In this document: in pieces, positions 9,164 through 17,718 of the stretch
Layout of the letters: each line of letters begins with the position of its first letter
Position numbering within the stretch: the first letter of the stretch is position 1
Assembly (NCBI RefSeq): GCF_036226885.1
Contig: NZ_CP109027.1
Location: 2,914,001 to 2,978,000, forward strand
Direction of reading: 5' to 3'
Length of the DNA stretch: 64,000 bases
Source: Streptomyces sp. NBC_00663
GTDB lineage: Bacteria; Actinomycetota; Actinomycetes; Streptomycetales; Streptomycetaceae
Made by a program: the position numbers and the translations under genes
The notes under the pieces: generated by a model
Databases searched by the model: none
Seen by the model: the letters and a program-made list of their open reading frames with translations, nothing else
What the model was told of the DNA's origin: nothing

Positions 9164-12100
9164 TCACCCCGCCGTCCGACTCGAGAGCCGTTCGGCGGGG
9201 AACAGCCCCAGCCGATGGGCCACCGCCGCCGCCTCGCCACGGCCCGAGACACCGAGCTTGGCGAGGATGTTCGACACATGGACGCTGGCGGTCTTCGGGG
9301 AGATGAACAGTTCCTCGGCGATCTGGCGGTTGGTGCGTCCGGCGGAGACCAGGCGCAGCACATCTCGTTCCCGGCCGGTGAGGCCGAGGGCCTCGGCCTG
9401 GTCGGCGGGGGCCGGGGCCTGCTTCGGAGCGTGGGCGAGGCCGAGGCGGGCGCGCTGGGCGAGCCGGGTGACGGCGTCGGCCAGCGGGCGGGCGCCGAGG
9501 TGGTCGGCGACGGCGTGGGCGAGGCGGAGCAGTTCCGTGGCGCGGTCGCGCTCGTCCTCGCCGCCGACGGTGAGGAGGGACTCGGCGAGGCGGTGGCGGA
9601 CGCGGGCGAGGTCGTAGGGGCGGTCCAGGGTTTCGAAGGCGGCGGTGACCGCGGCCCAGTCGTCCGGGTCGCTGTGCCCCTCGGCGCGCAGCAGTTCGGC
9701 GCGGACCCAGTGTTCGTAGGCGTGCCAGACAGGCGCGTTGGTGGTCAGGGTCTTGGCGGCGTTGCGGATGCCCTGGAGGATCTCGGCGCGGCCGGCGGCG
9801 GTGGCAGGCAGGCCGAGCGCGTCGGCCTCCGCTGCGGCGGCGGCCAGGAGGAGCGGCCAGCCGTAGCGCTGGGTGTCGGGCGGGAAGCCCTCGTCCAGGG
9901 CGCGCTGGAGTGTCGCGCGGGCGTCCAGGAGGCGGCCTTCGCCCGCGGTGACGCCGATGGAGATGCGGGCGAGGGGCATCTCGTGCTGGGGTGCGCGGTC
10001 ATGGGTGCCGAAGTGGGCTCGGGCCGCGGCGAGTTGGCTGCCGCACTCGGCCAGGTCGCCGCGGGCGAGGGCGAGTTCGGCGCGGAGGGTGGCTCGGAAG
10101 CCGCGGGGTATCGCGCTCTGGCCGACGTGTTCCGACTTGCCGGCGGCCGTGGCGGCCTCGTCCCAGCGGCCGAGGCTGAAGAGGGACTCGGCGAGGTTGC
10201 CCCAGACCCAGGCCTCGCTGTCGAGGAGGCCGAACTTCCGGGTGTGGGCGACGCCTTCCTCCAGGATGGGCACGGCTTCGGCGGAGCGGCCGACGGCTTC
10301 GAGGGCGTCGGGGAGATTGACGTAGACGCGGGCGGCGATGGCGGTCATGCCGTTCTCGGTGGTCTGCCGTCTGACCTCGTACATCTCCTTGAGGCCGGCT
10401 TCGAGGTCACCGGCGTGGACGATGAGGCTGCCGAGGGTGAGCCGGGCGCTCATCTCGGTCTCGCGGGCGCCGACCATGCGCGCGTACTCCACGGCGCGTT
10501 CGGCGGCGGTGAAGGCGTCGGGACCGGGGACGTGCACCATGGACCAGTTGGCGACGTGGGCGAGGACGTCGGCGTGCACCTCGGAGGGCGGCAGCCCCTT
10601 CACCAGCTCCTGGGCGGTGGCGAGCTCCGGCCAGCCGTTGCCGCGGGCGAGCGCCTGCACCAGCCGGGAGCGCATCACCCAGAACCAGGCGGCGCGGACC
10701 GGGTCGCCCTCTTCCTCCAGCAGGTGCAGGGCCCGCTTGGTGATCTTCAGGGCGCGTTCCCGTTCGCCGGCGAGCCGGCCGGCGACGGCGGCCTCGGCCA
10801 TCAGGTCGAGGTAGCGGAGCGGGGTGGTGGCCGGGTCGCAGCCGCAGGGCGGGAAGGCCTCGGTGTAGTCGACGGGGCGCAGTGCGGCCCGGACGTCCTC
10901 CGGGGCGGTGTCCCACAGCTCCATCGCGCGTTCGAGGAGCCGGAGTTGTTCGGAGAACGCGTGCCGACGGCGGGCGGTGACGGAGGCGTCCAGGACGGCG
11001 GGCAGGGCCTTGGCGGCGTCATGGGCGTGGTACCAGTAGCTGGCCAGCCGCATGACCCGGGCGTCGGCCGCGACCAGGGTCGGGTCGGCCTCCAGGGCCT
11101 CGGCGTAGCGGCGGTTGAGACGGGAGCGTTCACCGGGCAGCAGGTCGTCGCTGACCGCCTCGCGGACCAGGGAGTGCCGGAAGCGGTAGCCGTCGCCGTC
11201 GGGGGCGGCGCTGAGGATGTTGGCGTTGACGGCGGCGCGCAGGGCCTCGATGAGGTCGTCCTCGGCGAGCCGGGCGACGGCGGCGATCAGCCGGTACTCG
11301 ACGGTGGAACCGCCCTCGGCGACGATCCGGGAGACCCGCTGGGCGCTCTCCGGCAGCCCTTCGACCCGTACGAGGAGCAGGTCGCGGAGGGAGTCGGTGA
11401 GGCCGGTGCAGCAGCCCTCGTGGGCGGCGACGGCGAGTTCCTCGACGAAGAAGGCGTTGCCGTCGGAGCGTTCGAAGATCTCGTCGACCTGCGCCGGGTC
11501 GGGTTCGGCGGCGAGGATGCCGGCGATCTGGCGGCCGACCTCGGTGCGGTTGAAGCGGCCGAGTTCGAGGCGGCGGACGGTGCGCAGCCGGTCGAGTTCG
11601 GCGAGCAGGGGGCGCAGGGGGTGGCGGCGGTGGATGTCGTCGGCGCGATAGGTGGCGACGACGACGAGGCGGCCGGTGCGCAGGGTGCGGAAGAGGTAGG
11701 CCAGGAGGTGGCGGGTGGAGGCGTCGGCCCAGTGGAGGTCCTCAAGGGCGACGACGACGGTGCGGTCGGCGGCGACACGTTCCAGGAGGCGGGCGGTGAG
11801 TTCGAAGAGACGGGCCATGCTCTGCTCGTCATGGCGTCCGGCGGGCGCCTCGCCCAGTTCGGGCAGGAGCCGGGCCAGTTCCTCCTCCTGTCCGGCAGCC
11901 GCGGCGGCGAGTTCGTCGGGCAGCTCGCGGCGCAGGGCGCGCAGGGCGGTGGAGAAGGGGGCGAAGGGCAGTCCGTCGGCGCCGATCTCGACACAGCCGC
12001 CGAGTGCGACGACCGCGCCCCGGCCGCAGGCGGTGGTCGCGAACTCCTCGACAAGACGCGTCTTGCCGACCCCGGCCTCGCCGCCGATCAGCAACGCCTG

Positions 12101-12445
12101 GGGCTCCCCCGCGGCGGCACGGGCGAGCGCGTCGTTCAAGGTGTCGAGTTCGCCGGAGCGACCGACGAACACGGGACTGACGGACCTGGTCTCCACGGGC
12201 CCGAGCATCGCACGCGGGTCCGACAGCGCGGCACCGGTTTTCGCCCAGGGCGCGATCTTGCCGTCCCGCGCGGGGAGGGAGCTGTGGGCCCGCGCGGGCA
12301 GGGAAACGCCCTCCGACGCCGCCCCGGCGTGCGGGACGGCGTCGGATGCCGGTGGAGCTTTGATCGTCCGTGGTGCCTCGGCTGCGGGGAGGACGGCCGT
12401 GTCCGTGGTCGGCGTGCGGCCGTCCTCCCTCCCCCCGGCGCTCAT
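9164..12445 (-). CDS. Large ATP-binding LuxR-type (LAL) transcriptional regulator
   Basis: 1093 residues, typical for LAL/MalT-like regulators. About 110 disordered residues precede VFVGRSGELDTL and an AAA-type ATPase with Walker A IGGEAGVGKTRLVEEF and Walker B VVVALEDLHWAD. A long helical, TPR-like middle follows. The extreme C-terminus is a LuxR/GerE helix-turn-helix (LTGRERDVLRLVSAGRTNRQIAEEL and a recognition helix in SPKTASVHVSNIL). The inducing ligand and targets are unknown. Its ATG overlaps the stop of the small gene at 12442-12627 as ATGA, which supports this long N-terminus and implies translational coupling. Confidence 0.93.
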   Translation of the reverse strand: MSAGGREDGRTPTTDTAVLPAAEAPRTIKAPPASDAVPHAGAASEGVSLPARAHSSLPARDGKIAPWAKTGAALSDPRAMLGPVETRSVSPVFVGRSGELDTLNDALARAAAGEPQALLIGGEAGVGKTRLVEEFATTACGRGAVVALGGCVEIGADGLPFAPFSTALRALRRELPDELAAAAAGQEEELARLLPELGEAPAGRHDEQSMARLFELTARLLERVAADRTVVVALEDLHWADASTRHLLAYLFRTLRTGRLVVVATYRADDIHRRHPLRPLLAELDRLRTVRRLELGRFNRTEVGRQIAGILAAEPDPAQVDEIFERSDGNAFFVEELAVAAHEGCCTGLTDSLRDLLLVRVEGLPESAQRVSRIVAEGGSTVEYRLIAAVARLAEDDLIEALRAAVNANILSAAPDGDGYRFRHSLVREAVSDDLLPGERSRLNRRYAEALEADPTLVAADARVMRLASYWYHAHDAAKALPAVLDASVTARRRHAFSEQLRLLERAMELWDTAPEDVRAALRPVDYTEAFPPCGCDPATTPLRYLDLMAEAAVAGRLAGERERALKITKRALHLLEEEGDPVRAAWFWVMRSRLVQALARGNGWPELATAQELVKGLPPSEVHADVLAHVANWSMVHVPGPDAFTAAERAVEYARMVGARETEMSARLTLGSLIVHAGDLEAGLKEMYEVRRQTTENGMTAIAARVYVNLPDALEAVGRSAEAVPILEEGVAHTRKFGLLDSEAWVWGNLAESLFSLGRWDEAATAAGKSEHVGQSAIPRGFRATLRAELALARGDLAECGSQLAAARAHFGTHDRAPQHEMPLARISIGVTAGEGRLLDARATLQRALDEGFPPDTQRYGWPLLLAAAAAEADALGLPATAAGRAEILQGIRNAAKTLTTNAPVWHAYEHWVRAELLRAEGHSDPDDWAAVTAAFETLDRPYDLARVRHRLAESLLTVGGEDERDRATELLRLAHAVADHLGARPLADAVTRLAQRARLGLAHAPKQAPAPADQAEALGLTGRERDVLRLVSAGRTNRQIAEELFISPKTASVHVSNILAKLGVSGRGEAAAVAHRLGLFPAERLSSRTAG

Positions 12446-12627
12446 GCGGTGCGCAGGAACCGGTGCCGGCGGGAGCGCCCGGTATGCACCTCGCTCTCGG
12501 CCTCGCGGCCGGCTGCCTCGCGGCGGGCGGCGCGGCGGCCCTGGACCGCCTCGCGGACGAGACGATCGTGCTGAGCCTCGCGGATCAGTTCGTCGGAACG
12601 GAGCTGGGAGAGCTCGTACTCGTACAT
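12442..12627 (-). CDS. Small basic helical protein coupled to the LAL regulator
   Basis: 61 residues, MYEYELSQLRSDELIREAQ followed by an Arg/Ala/Glu-rich, probably helical segment and the tail RRHRFLRTA. I do not recognise a named domain. The start at 12627 is chosen because AAGGGAC stands 6 nt before it; a TTG at 12693 would be the upstream alternative. Its TGA overlaps the LAL start (ATGA), so both should be translated from one message. It could be a cofactor or simply a coupling ORF; function unknown. Confidence 0.65.
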   Translation of the reverse strand: MYEYELSQLRSDELIREAQHDRLVREAVQGRRAARREAAGREAESEVHTGRSRRHRFLRTA

Positions 12628-12757
12628 GTGGTGTCCCTTGTGAGATTCGGCTTCGTGCTTCGCTTTCTGCGATGCCTCAACCTTCGTCTCCAAGGCGGGT
12701 GCGCCACATCGGGAGAGTTCCGCATCTTCGGCGGCCGGCGGGGCCTTAGACGTGCGT

Positions 12758-12808
12758 GAGGGGCCTCAGAGACCGCCTAAGGTGCTTACGGCGGTTCTAA
12801 GACCCCTC
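12758..12808 (-). terminator. Hairpin after the four-helix membrane protein gene
   Basis: GAGGGG (12758-12763) pairs with CCCCTC (12803-12808), and inside it ACCGCC pairs with GGCGGT with a small bulge. It follows the minus-strand gene ending at 12824 and lies before the small gene at 12627. There is no long T-run, as is common in Streptomyces. Confidence 0.5.
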
Positions 12809-12823
12809 GTGGCCTGCGACGAC

Positions 12824-13405
12824 TCAGCTGGTGGAAGGCAGTCCGAGCAGGACGTCGGTGTACTTGAGGACGGCCAGGAGCAGGCCGATGACGCCGAGCG
12901 CGACGCCCGCCCAGGAGACCGACTTGATCCAGACGGCCTGCGGCTTGCCGGGTGTCCCGAAGGCGGGCCGGGCCAGCACGACGACGCCGACGATCAGCGC
13001 GGCGAGCGCGAAGAGGCCGCCCCAGAGCGCGGTGGTGTGCCAGGCGTCGCCGTACACCTCCTTGACCTGCGTGGCGACGGTCGCGGTCGACGAGGTCTGG
13101 AGCTGGCCCACGAGGGTCTCGCGGGCGGCGGCGACGGTGGCGATCCAGCCGCCGGTGAGCGAGACGAGGCCGAGCGCGGCGGAGACCACGGCGCCCGCGC
13201 CCTGACCGACGCCGGTCGGGCCCTCCTGCTCGGTGTCGGCGAGGCCCTCGGGCTCGTCGAGGTCGTCGGTGTCATCGGCGTCGGCCTCGGTCGTCTCGTC
13301 GGCCTTGGTCGTTTCGTCGACCTTGGTGACGTCCAGCTTCTCCTCGTCGGTCGTCTCCTCGGGGCCGATCTCGGTCCCGGTCTCGTCCACTGTCTTGGTT
13401 CCCAT
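12824..13405 (-). CDS. Acidic-tailed integral membrane protein
   Basis: 193 residues. The first 65 are highly acidic and Thr-rich (TKADETTEADADDTDDLDEPEG), followed by about four hydrophobic segments (GAVVSAALGLVSLTGGWIATVA; LWGGLFALAALIVGVVVLA; SWAGVALGVIGLLLAVL). No family recognised. The ATG at 13405 is preceded too closely by GAGG and a GTG at 13414 is possible; either message might be leaderless. Likely role in the envelope, but nothing more specific can be said. Confidence 0.7.
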   Translation of the reverse strand: MGTKTVDETGTEIGPEETTDEEKLDVTKVDETTKADETTEADADDTDDLDEPEGLADTEQEGPTGVGQGAGAVVSAALGLVSLTGGWIATVAAARETLVGQLQTSSTATVATQVKEVYGDAWHTTALWGGLFALAALIVGVVVLARPAFGTPGKPQAVWIKSVSWAGVALGVIGLLLAVLKYTDVLLGLPSTS

Positions 13406-13440
13406 ACCTCGCACCGTACGGACGGAGTCTGAGAGGTCTC

Positions 13441-14013
13441 TTAATGATCGTTGTGAGCGGCACGCGCGCGTGCCTCACGCCACTCGGGCGCCAGCACCGA
13501 CCAGACCTCCAGGTCGTGCCGCACCCCGCGATGGGGATGCGCCTGCCGCTGCACTCCCTCGCGGGTCAGCCCCAGTCGCCGGGCCACGTTCAGGCTGGCG
13601 GTGTTCCCGGCGGCGGCGATCCATGCGACGCGGTGGATGCCGCGTTCCTCGATCACGTAGTCGATGAGCATCCGCATCGCCCGGGTGATCAGCCCGCGTC
13701 CCGTGGCGGCGGGCTCCAGCCAGCAGCCGACCTCGGTGTTGCCCTGGGCGGCGTCGAAGTTGAGCGTGAGGACGCCGCCGACGAGCTTTCCGTCGAGCCA
13801 GATGCCGTGGTAGCCGCCGGTGTCGTCCACGCGCATCTGGGCGTACTTCCGGAGCGTCTCCCGCGCGGACTCGACGTCGACGACCTGGGAGCCGAAGCGG
13901 ATGAACTGCCCGATGAACTCCCGGCCCCGCTCCAGGTTCGCCAGGAACTCCTCGGCGTGCCACGGCTCCAGCGGCCGCAGTTCCGCCCCGTCACCCAGCG
14001 ATATCGCGTACAT
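13441..14013 (-). CDS. GNAT acetyltransferase, RimJ/RimL type
   Basis: 190 residues of the GNAT fold, closest in pattern to RimJ/RimL-like N-terminal or small-molecule acetyltransferases: ELRPLEPWHAEEF at the start, GIWLDGKLVGGVLTL, the acetyl-CoA loop in ATGRGLITRAMRML, and VAWIAAAGNTASLNVARRLGL. The ATG at 14013 has AAGGAG 10 nt upstream and lies inside the end of the MMPL gene (23-bp overlap), so translation is probably coupled. The acceptor substrate is unknown. Confidence 0.85.
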   Translation of the reverse strand: MYAISLGDGAELRPLEPWHAEEFLANLERGREFIGQFIRFGSQVVDVESARETLRKYAQMRVDDTGGYHGIWLDGKLVGGVLTLNFDAAQGNTEVGCWLEPAATGRGLITRAMRMLIDYVIEERGIHRVAWIAAAGNTASLNVARRLGLTREGVQRQAHPHRGVRHDLEVWSVLAPEWREARARAAHNDH

Positions 14014-16225
14014 CCTCGTCCCGCTCCTTCTCGATGTCCCCCACGACGGCGTCCACCCTTTCATGAGCGGCGCGGCACTCGGGCGGCTCGATGCTGATGC
14101 GGGGCATCCGGCGGTCCAGCCAGCGCGGCAGCCACCAGTTGGCGCCGCCGAGCAGATGCATGAGGGCGGGGACCAGGAGCGTGCGGAGGACGAACGCGTC
14201 GAGGGCCACCGCGGCGGCCAGCGCGATGCCGAACATGGCGATCACGCGGTCGCCGCTGAGGACGAAGGCGAGGAAGACCGAGATCATGATGACGGCGGCG
14301 GAGTTGATCACCCGGCTGGTCTCGGCGAGCCCGACGCGGACGGCCCGCCGGTTGTCGCCGGTCTCCAGCCACTCCTCGTACATCCGGCTGACCAGGAAGA
14401 CCTGGTAGTCCATGGAGAGCCCGAAGAGCACGGACACCATGATCACGGGGAGGAAGGGCTCGATCGGCCCGGCCCTCCCCAGTCCCAGCAGCTCGCTCCC
14501 CCAGCCCCACTGGAAGATCGCCACGACCACTCCGAACGCGGCGGCCACGGCGGCGACGTTCATCGCGGCGGCCTTCAGCGGGATGCCGACGGACCGGAAG
14601 GCGAGCAGGAGCAGCAGACAGCCGAGCCCGATGACGACCCCGACGAACAGCGGCAGCTTGCCGACGATCACATCGGCGAAGTCGTCGTACGACGCCGTCA
14701 CCCCGCCCACCTGGAGGTCGAGGGACGTGCCGGTCTCGGCGCGGGGCAGCACCTCGGTGCGCAGCCGGTCGACGAGGTCGCTGGTCTGCCGGGACTGCGG
14801 GGACGAGGTCGGGACGATGCTGAAGTAGCCGGTGTCTCCGCCGACGTTGTAGGTGACCGGCGTCACGGAGGCGACGCCCTCGGTGGTGCGGATGGTGGCG
14901 TCGAGGTTGTCGAGGAGCAGCTTGTCCTCGGCGCTGCCGACCTGCGTGACCAGGGTGAGCGGGCCGTTGACGCCGGCGCCGAAGCCGTCGGCGAGCAGGT
15001 CGTACGCCTGCCGGGTGGTGGCGGAGGTCGGGTTGTTGCCCTGGTCGGAGGTGCCGAGGCGGAGCCCGAGGGTGGGCAGGGCCAGCACGGTGATGACCAC
15101 CAGGGCGAGGGCGCCGAGCAGCTTGGGGTGGCGTTCCACGAACGCGGACCAGCGTGCCGCCAGCCCGGTCGGCAGCTCCGGCTGGGGCCCGTGTTCCACG
15201 AGGTGCCGTCGCTCGCGCCGGCTCAGGGCGCGCATGCCGATGAGAGACAGCAGGGCCGGCAGCAGCGTGACGGAGGCGGCCACGGTCAGGACCACGGTGA
15301 GCGAGGCGGCGATGGCGACGCCGTTGAGGAAGCCGAGCCGGAGGATCAGCATCCCGAGCAGGGCGATGCAAACGGTGGCACCCGCGAAGACGACGGCCCG
15401 TCCGGTGGTGGCGACGGCGTTCTCGATGGACTCGGCGACGTCCAGCCCGCGTTTCAGCCCGCGCCGGTGTCGGGTGACGATGAACAGGGCGTAGTCGATG
15501 CCGACGCCGAGCCCGATCAGCATGCCGAGCATGGGCGCGAAGTCGGCGACGGTCATGGCGTGCCCGAGCAGCACGATCCCGGCGTACGCCGTACCGACGC
15601 TGACCAGCGCGGTCGCGATCGGCAGCAGGGAGGCGGCGAGCGAGCCGAAGGCGAGGAAGAGCACCAGCGCGGCGACGACCACCCCGACGACCTCGGCGAC
15701 ATGCCCGCCCGACGACTCGGTGAGCGCGATGGCGCTGCCGCCCAGCTCCACCTGGAGCACCTTCGAGTCGACGCTCTCGGCCGCCGACACAACGGCCTGC
15801 ACCTCGGCCTTGTCGAGGTTCTCGGCCCGGTCCTCGAAGGTGACCGTGGCGTACGCCGTACGGCCGTCGGAGCTGATCTGCGCGCCGCCCTGGCCGTCGT
15901 ACGGGCCGACGACGGACGCCACTCCGGGCAGGTCGGCGATCTTGTCGAGGGTCTGCGTCATGGTCTGTTCGACCGCCGCGGCGCGGACGCCGGCGGTGCC
16001 GGACGTGGTGTGCCAGACGACGGTGTCGCTGTCCCCGCCGAGCTGCGGGAACCCCTCCTGGAGGAGCTGGGTGGCGCGGCCGGACTCGGTGCCGGGGACC
16101 TCGTAGTCGTTGGAATACGCGGAGCCCGTGAGCGCGGCGGCCGTGCTCACCCCGCCGAGGGCGAGGAGCCACAGCAGAACGACGACGAGTCGTCGTCGGA
16201 CACACCAGCGCGCGAGGGCTGCCAC
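13991..16225 (-). CDS. MMPL/RND-family membrane transporter
   Basis: 744 residues with the two-fold RND layout: a first helix (RRLVVVLLWLLALGGVSTAAAL), a large extracytoplasmic domain, five helices including MLIGLGVGIDYALFIVTRHRRGL, a second large domain, and a second helical block with FGLSMDYQVFLVSRMYEEWL. The paired GxxxDY(A/Q)xF segments are hallmark MMPL proton-relay motifs. Actinobacterial MMPL proteins export lipids or other hydrophobic metabolites; the cargo here is unknown. The GTG at 16225 follows GGGAG. A following GNAT gene overlaps its end. Confidence 0.92.
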   Translation of the reverse strand: MAALARWCVRRRLVVVLLWLLALGGVSTAAALTGSAYSNDYEVPGTESGRATQLLQEGFPQLGGDSDTVVWHTTSGTAGVRAAAVEQTMTQTLDKIADLPGVASVVGPYDGQGGAQISSDGRTAYATVTFEDRAENLDKAEVQAVVSAAESVDSKVLQVELGGSAIALTESSGGHVAEVVGVVVAALVLFLAFGSLAASLLPIATALVSVGTAYAGIVLLGHAMTVADFAPMLGMLIGLGVGIDYALFIVTRHRRGLKRGLDVAESIENAVATTGRAVVFAGATVCIALLGMLILRLGFLNGVAIAASLTVVLTVAASVTLLPALLSLIGMRALSRRERRHLVEHGPQPELPTGLAARWSAFVERHPKLLGALALVVITVLALPTLGLRLGTSDQGNNPTSATTRQAYDLLADGFGAGVNGPLTLVTQVGSAEDKLLLDNLDATIRTTEGVASVTPVTYNVGGDTGYFSIVPTSSPQSRQTSDLVDRLRTEVLPRAETGTSLDLQVGGVTASYDDFADVIVGKLPLFVGVVIGLGCLLLLLAFRSVGIPLKAAAMNVAAVAAAFGVVVAIFQWGWGSELLGLGRAGPIEPFLPVIMVSVLFGLSMDYQVFLVSRMYEEWLETGDNRRAVRVGLAETSRVINSAAVIMISVFLAFVLSGDRVIAMFGIALAAAVALDAFVLRTLLVPALMHLLGGANWWLPRWLDRRMPRISIEPPECRAAHERVDAVVGDIEKERDEDVRDIAG

Positions 16226-16417
16226 GTTGCTGCTCCCAGGGGTGAATTATGGATCTTTGACCGGGAACAGTCGTTCATATGGTGAACAGCCCGCAAAGAA
16301 CGCATGAGCAATGCGAGGTCCACTCTTGCAGGCAGAACTGATCGTTTATGCAGTTCGTGGGTTTATTCACAGGAGTGGGAGGCAGATCACAGGACAGTAA
16401 CGACCGCTCTGTCACCC

Positions 16418-16720
16418 TCAGTCGAACTGGTCGCCCCACGCCATCACCATCACGCCGACGATCAGCAGCCACAGTGCCCGCCGGGTGCGCCCCCGGGAGC
16501 CGAGGACCGCCGCGAGCACACACACGGCGGCGCCGAACGCGTAGGCGGCCGGCACCAGCGTGGGCGCGGTGCCGCTCAGCCGGAGCACGGAGGCCGCCAG
16601 GCCCGCGAGGGCCAGCAGCCCTCCGGCCCCGGACGCCGTCCAGCGGGCCCGCCGGGCGTCAAGGGCCTGGTCGTCGTACTCCTCCTGTATGTCGGAGTCG
16701 GAATCCGGGTGCGCGTTCAT
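16418..16720 (-). CDS. Small membrane protein, three helices
   Basis: 100 residues: an acidic cytoplasmic start (MNAHPDSDSDIQEEYDD), then about three hydrophobic segments (ASGAGGLLALAGLAASVLRL; LVPAAYAFGAAVCVLAAVLG; ALWLLIVGVMVMAWG). No family recognised. The ATG at 16720 is the natural start because the preceding in-frame residues are low-complexity. It stands alone between the MMPL gene and a divergent methyltransferase gene. Confidence 0.65.
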   Translation of the reverse strand: MNAHPDSDSDIQEEYDDQALDARRARWTASGAGGLLALAGLAASVLRLSGTAPTLVPAAYAFGAAVCVLAAVLGSRGRTRRALWLLIVGVMVMAWGDQFD

Positions 16721-16858
16721 GGCGGGCGAGCGTAGCGTGTCCGGCTGAGAATCCCCGGGCTGTCCGCCCCTGGCCGAAGCAGGTGCATTGTTTGAGCGTC
16801 CGACCGAGCTCCGACGTATCCCCTTCCGTCTTCCCGGACTCAAGGAGCCCGTTCACCG

Positions 16859-17665
16859 ATGCCAGACATCACCACCCCCAGGCCCTCGGACGATGACCTC
16901 ACCCGGCGGCTGACGCACGCCCGCTACCCGCGCAGCAACCACTACGACGTCCGCTGGGTCATCGAGAACCAGATGGGCCCGAACGCGCTGTGGCTGCTGG
17001 AGTGGCTCGCGCCCGCACTCGGCCTGGACGCCCTGCGCCCGTGCGCCCGCGTCCTCGACCTGGGCTGCGGCCGGGCCATGACCTCGGTCTTCCTGGCCAG
17101 GGAGTACGACGTCCAGGTCACCGCGGCCGACCTGTGGGTCAAGCCCGACGAGAACGCACAGCGCATCGCCGAGGCCGGCTTCGCCGACCGGGTGCTGCCC
17201 GTGCACACCGAGGCGCACGACCTGCCGTTCGCCGAGGGCAGCTTCGACGCGATCGTGAGCATCGACGCCTACCAGTACTTCGGTACGAACGACCTCTACC
17301 TGCCCACCCTGACCCGGCTGCTGAAGCCGGGCGGACGGATCGGGGTCGTCGTACCGGCGGTACGGGAGGAGATCGACGGCGTGGAACCGCCGGAGCATCT
17401 CAGGCCGTACTGGGAGCCCGACTGGTGGTGCTTCCACTCCGCCGAGTGGTGGCGCCGCCAGTGGACCCGCAGCGGTGCCGTCGAGGTCGAGACGGCCGAC
17501 TGGCAGCCGGACGGCTGGCAGGACTGGCTGCTGTGGTGCGACGTCGTCGCCGAGGAGAGCCCGGAGGAGTTCCATCGCGACATGGCCCGCCGGGTGCGCG
17601 AGGCGGTCCGGGCCGACCAGGGCCGGGCACTGGGCTTCGTACGACTCGTAGGACGCCGTAAGTAA
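16859..17665 (+). CDS. Class I SAM-dependent methyltransferase
   Basis: 268 residues. Motif I is VLDLGCGRAMTSVFLA, followed by the acidic ribose-binding position in VTAADLW, a motif around FDAIVSIDAYQYFG, and LLKPGGRIGVVVPAV, all typical of small-molecule methyltransferases. Tryptophan-rich C-terminal part (WEPDWWCFHSAEWWRRQW) may form the substrate pocket. The ATG follows AAGGAG by about 11 nt. It is a single gene ending at a strong bidirectional terminator shared with gatB. Substrate unknown. Confidence 0.85.
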   Translation: MPDITTPRPSDDDLTRRLTHARYPRSNHYDVRWVIENQMGPNALWLLEWLAPALGLDALRPCARVLDLGCGRAMTSVFLAREYDVQVTAADLWVKPDENAQRIAEAGFADRVLPVHTEAHDLPFAEGSFDAIVSIDAYQYFGTNDLYLPTLTRLLKPGGRIGVVVPAVREEIDGVEPPEHLRPYWEPDWWCFHSAEWWRRQWTRSGAVEVETADWQPDGWQDWLLWCDVVAEESPEEFHRDMARRVREAVRADQGRALGFVRLVGRRK

Positions 17666-17672
17666 GCAGCAC

Positions 17673-17705
17673 TACGGCCCCGGAAGGCTTCCTTCCGGGG
17701 CCGTA
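17673..17705. terminator. Bidirectional terminator between methyltransferase and gatB
   Basis: A perfect 15-bp stem, with ACGGCCCCGGAAGG pairing to CCTTCCGGGGCCGT around a CTT loop, sits between the convergent ends at 17665 and 17719. It can terminate both strands. Confidence 0.85.
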
Positions 17706-17718
17706 CGCGTCTGGGGGC

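Noticed and set aside
9215..12574. 1119-codon open frame antisense to the LAL regulator
   Set aside because: It is a high-GC mirror frame, Gly/Ala/Val/Glu-rich with no domain, while the opposite strand has clear Walker and HTH motifs.
13820..16285. 821-codon open frame antisense to the MMPL transporter
   Set aside because: Composition is typical of a shadow frame (Asp/His/Gly/Arg-rich), with no recognisable domain; the minus strand encodes clear transmembrane segments.
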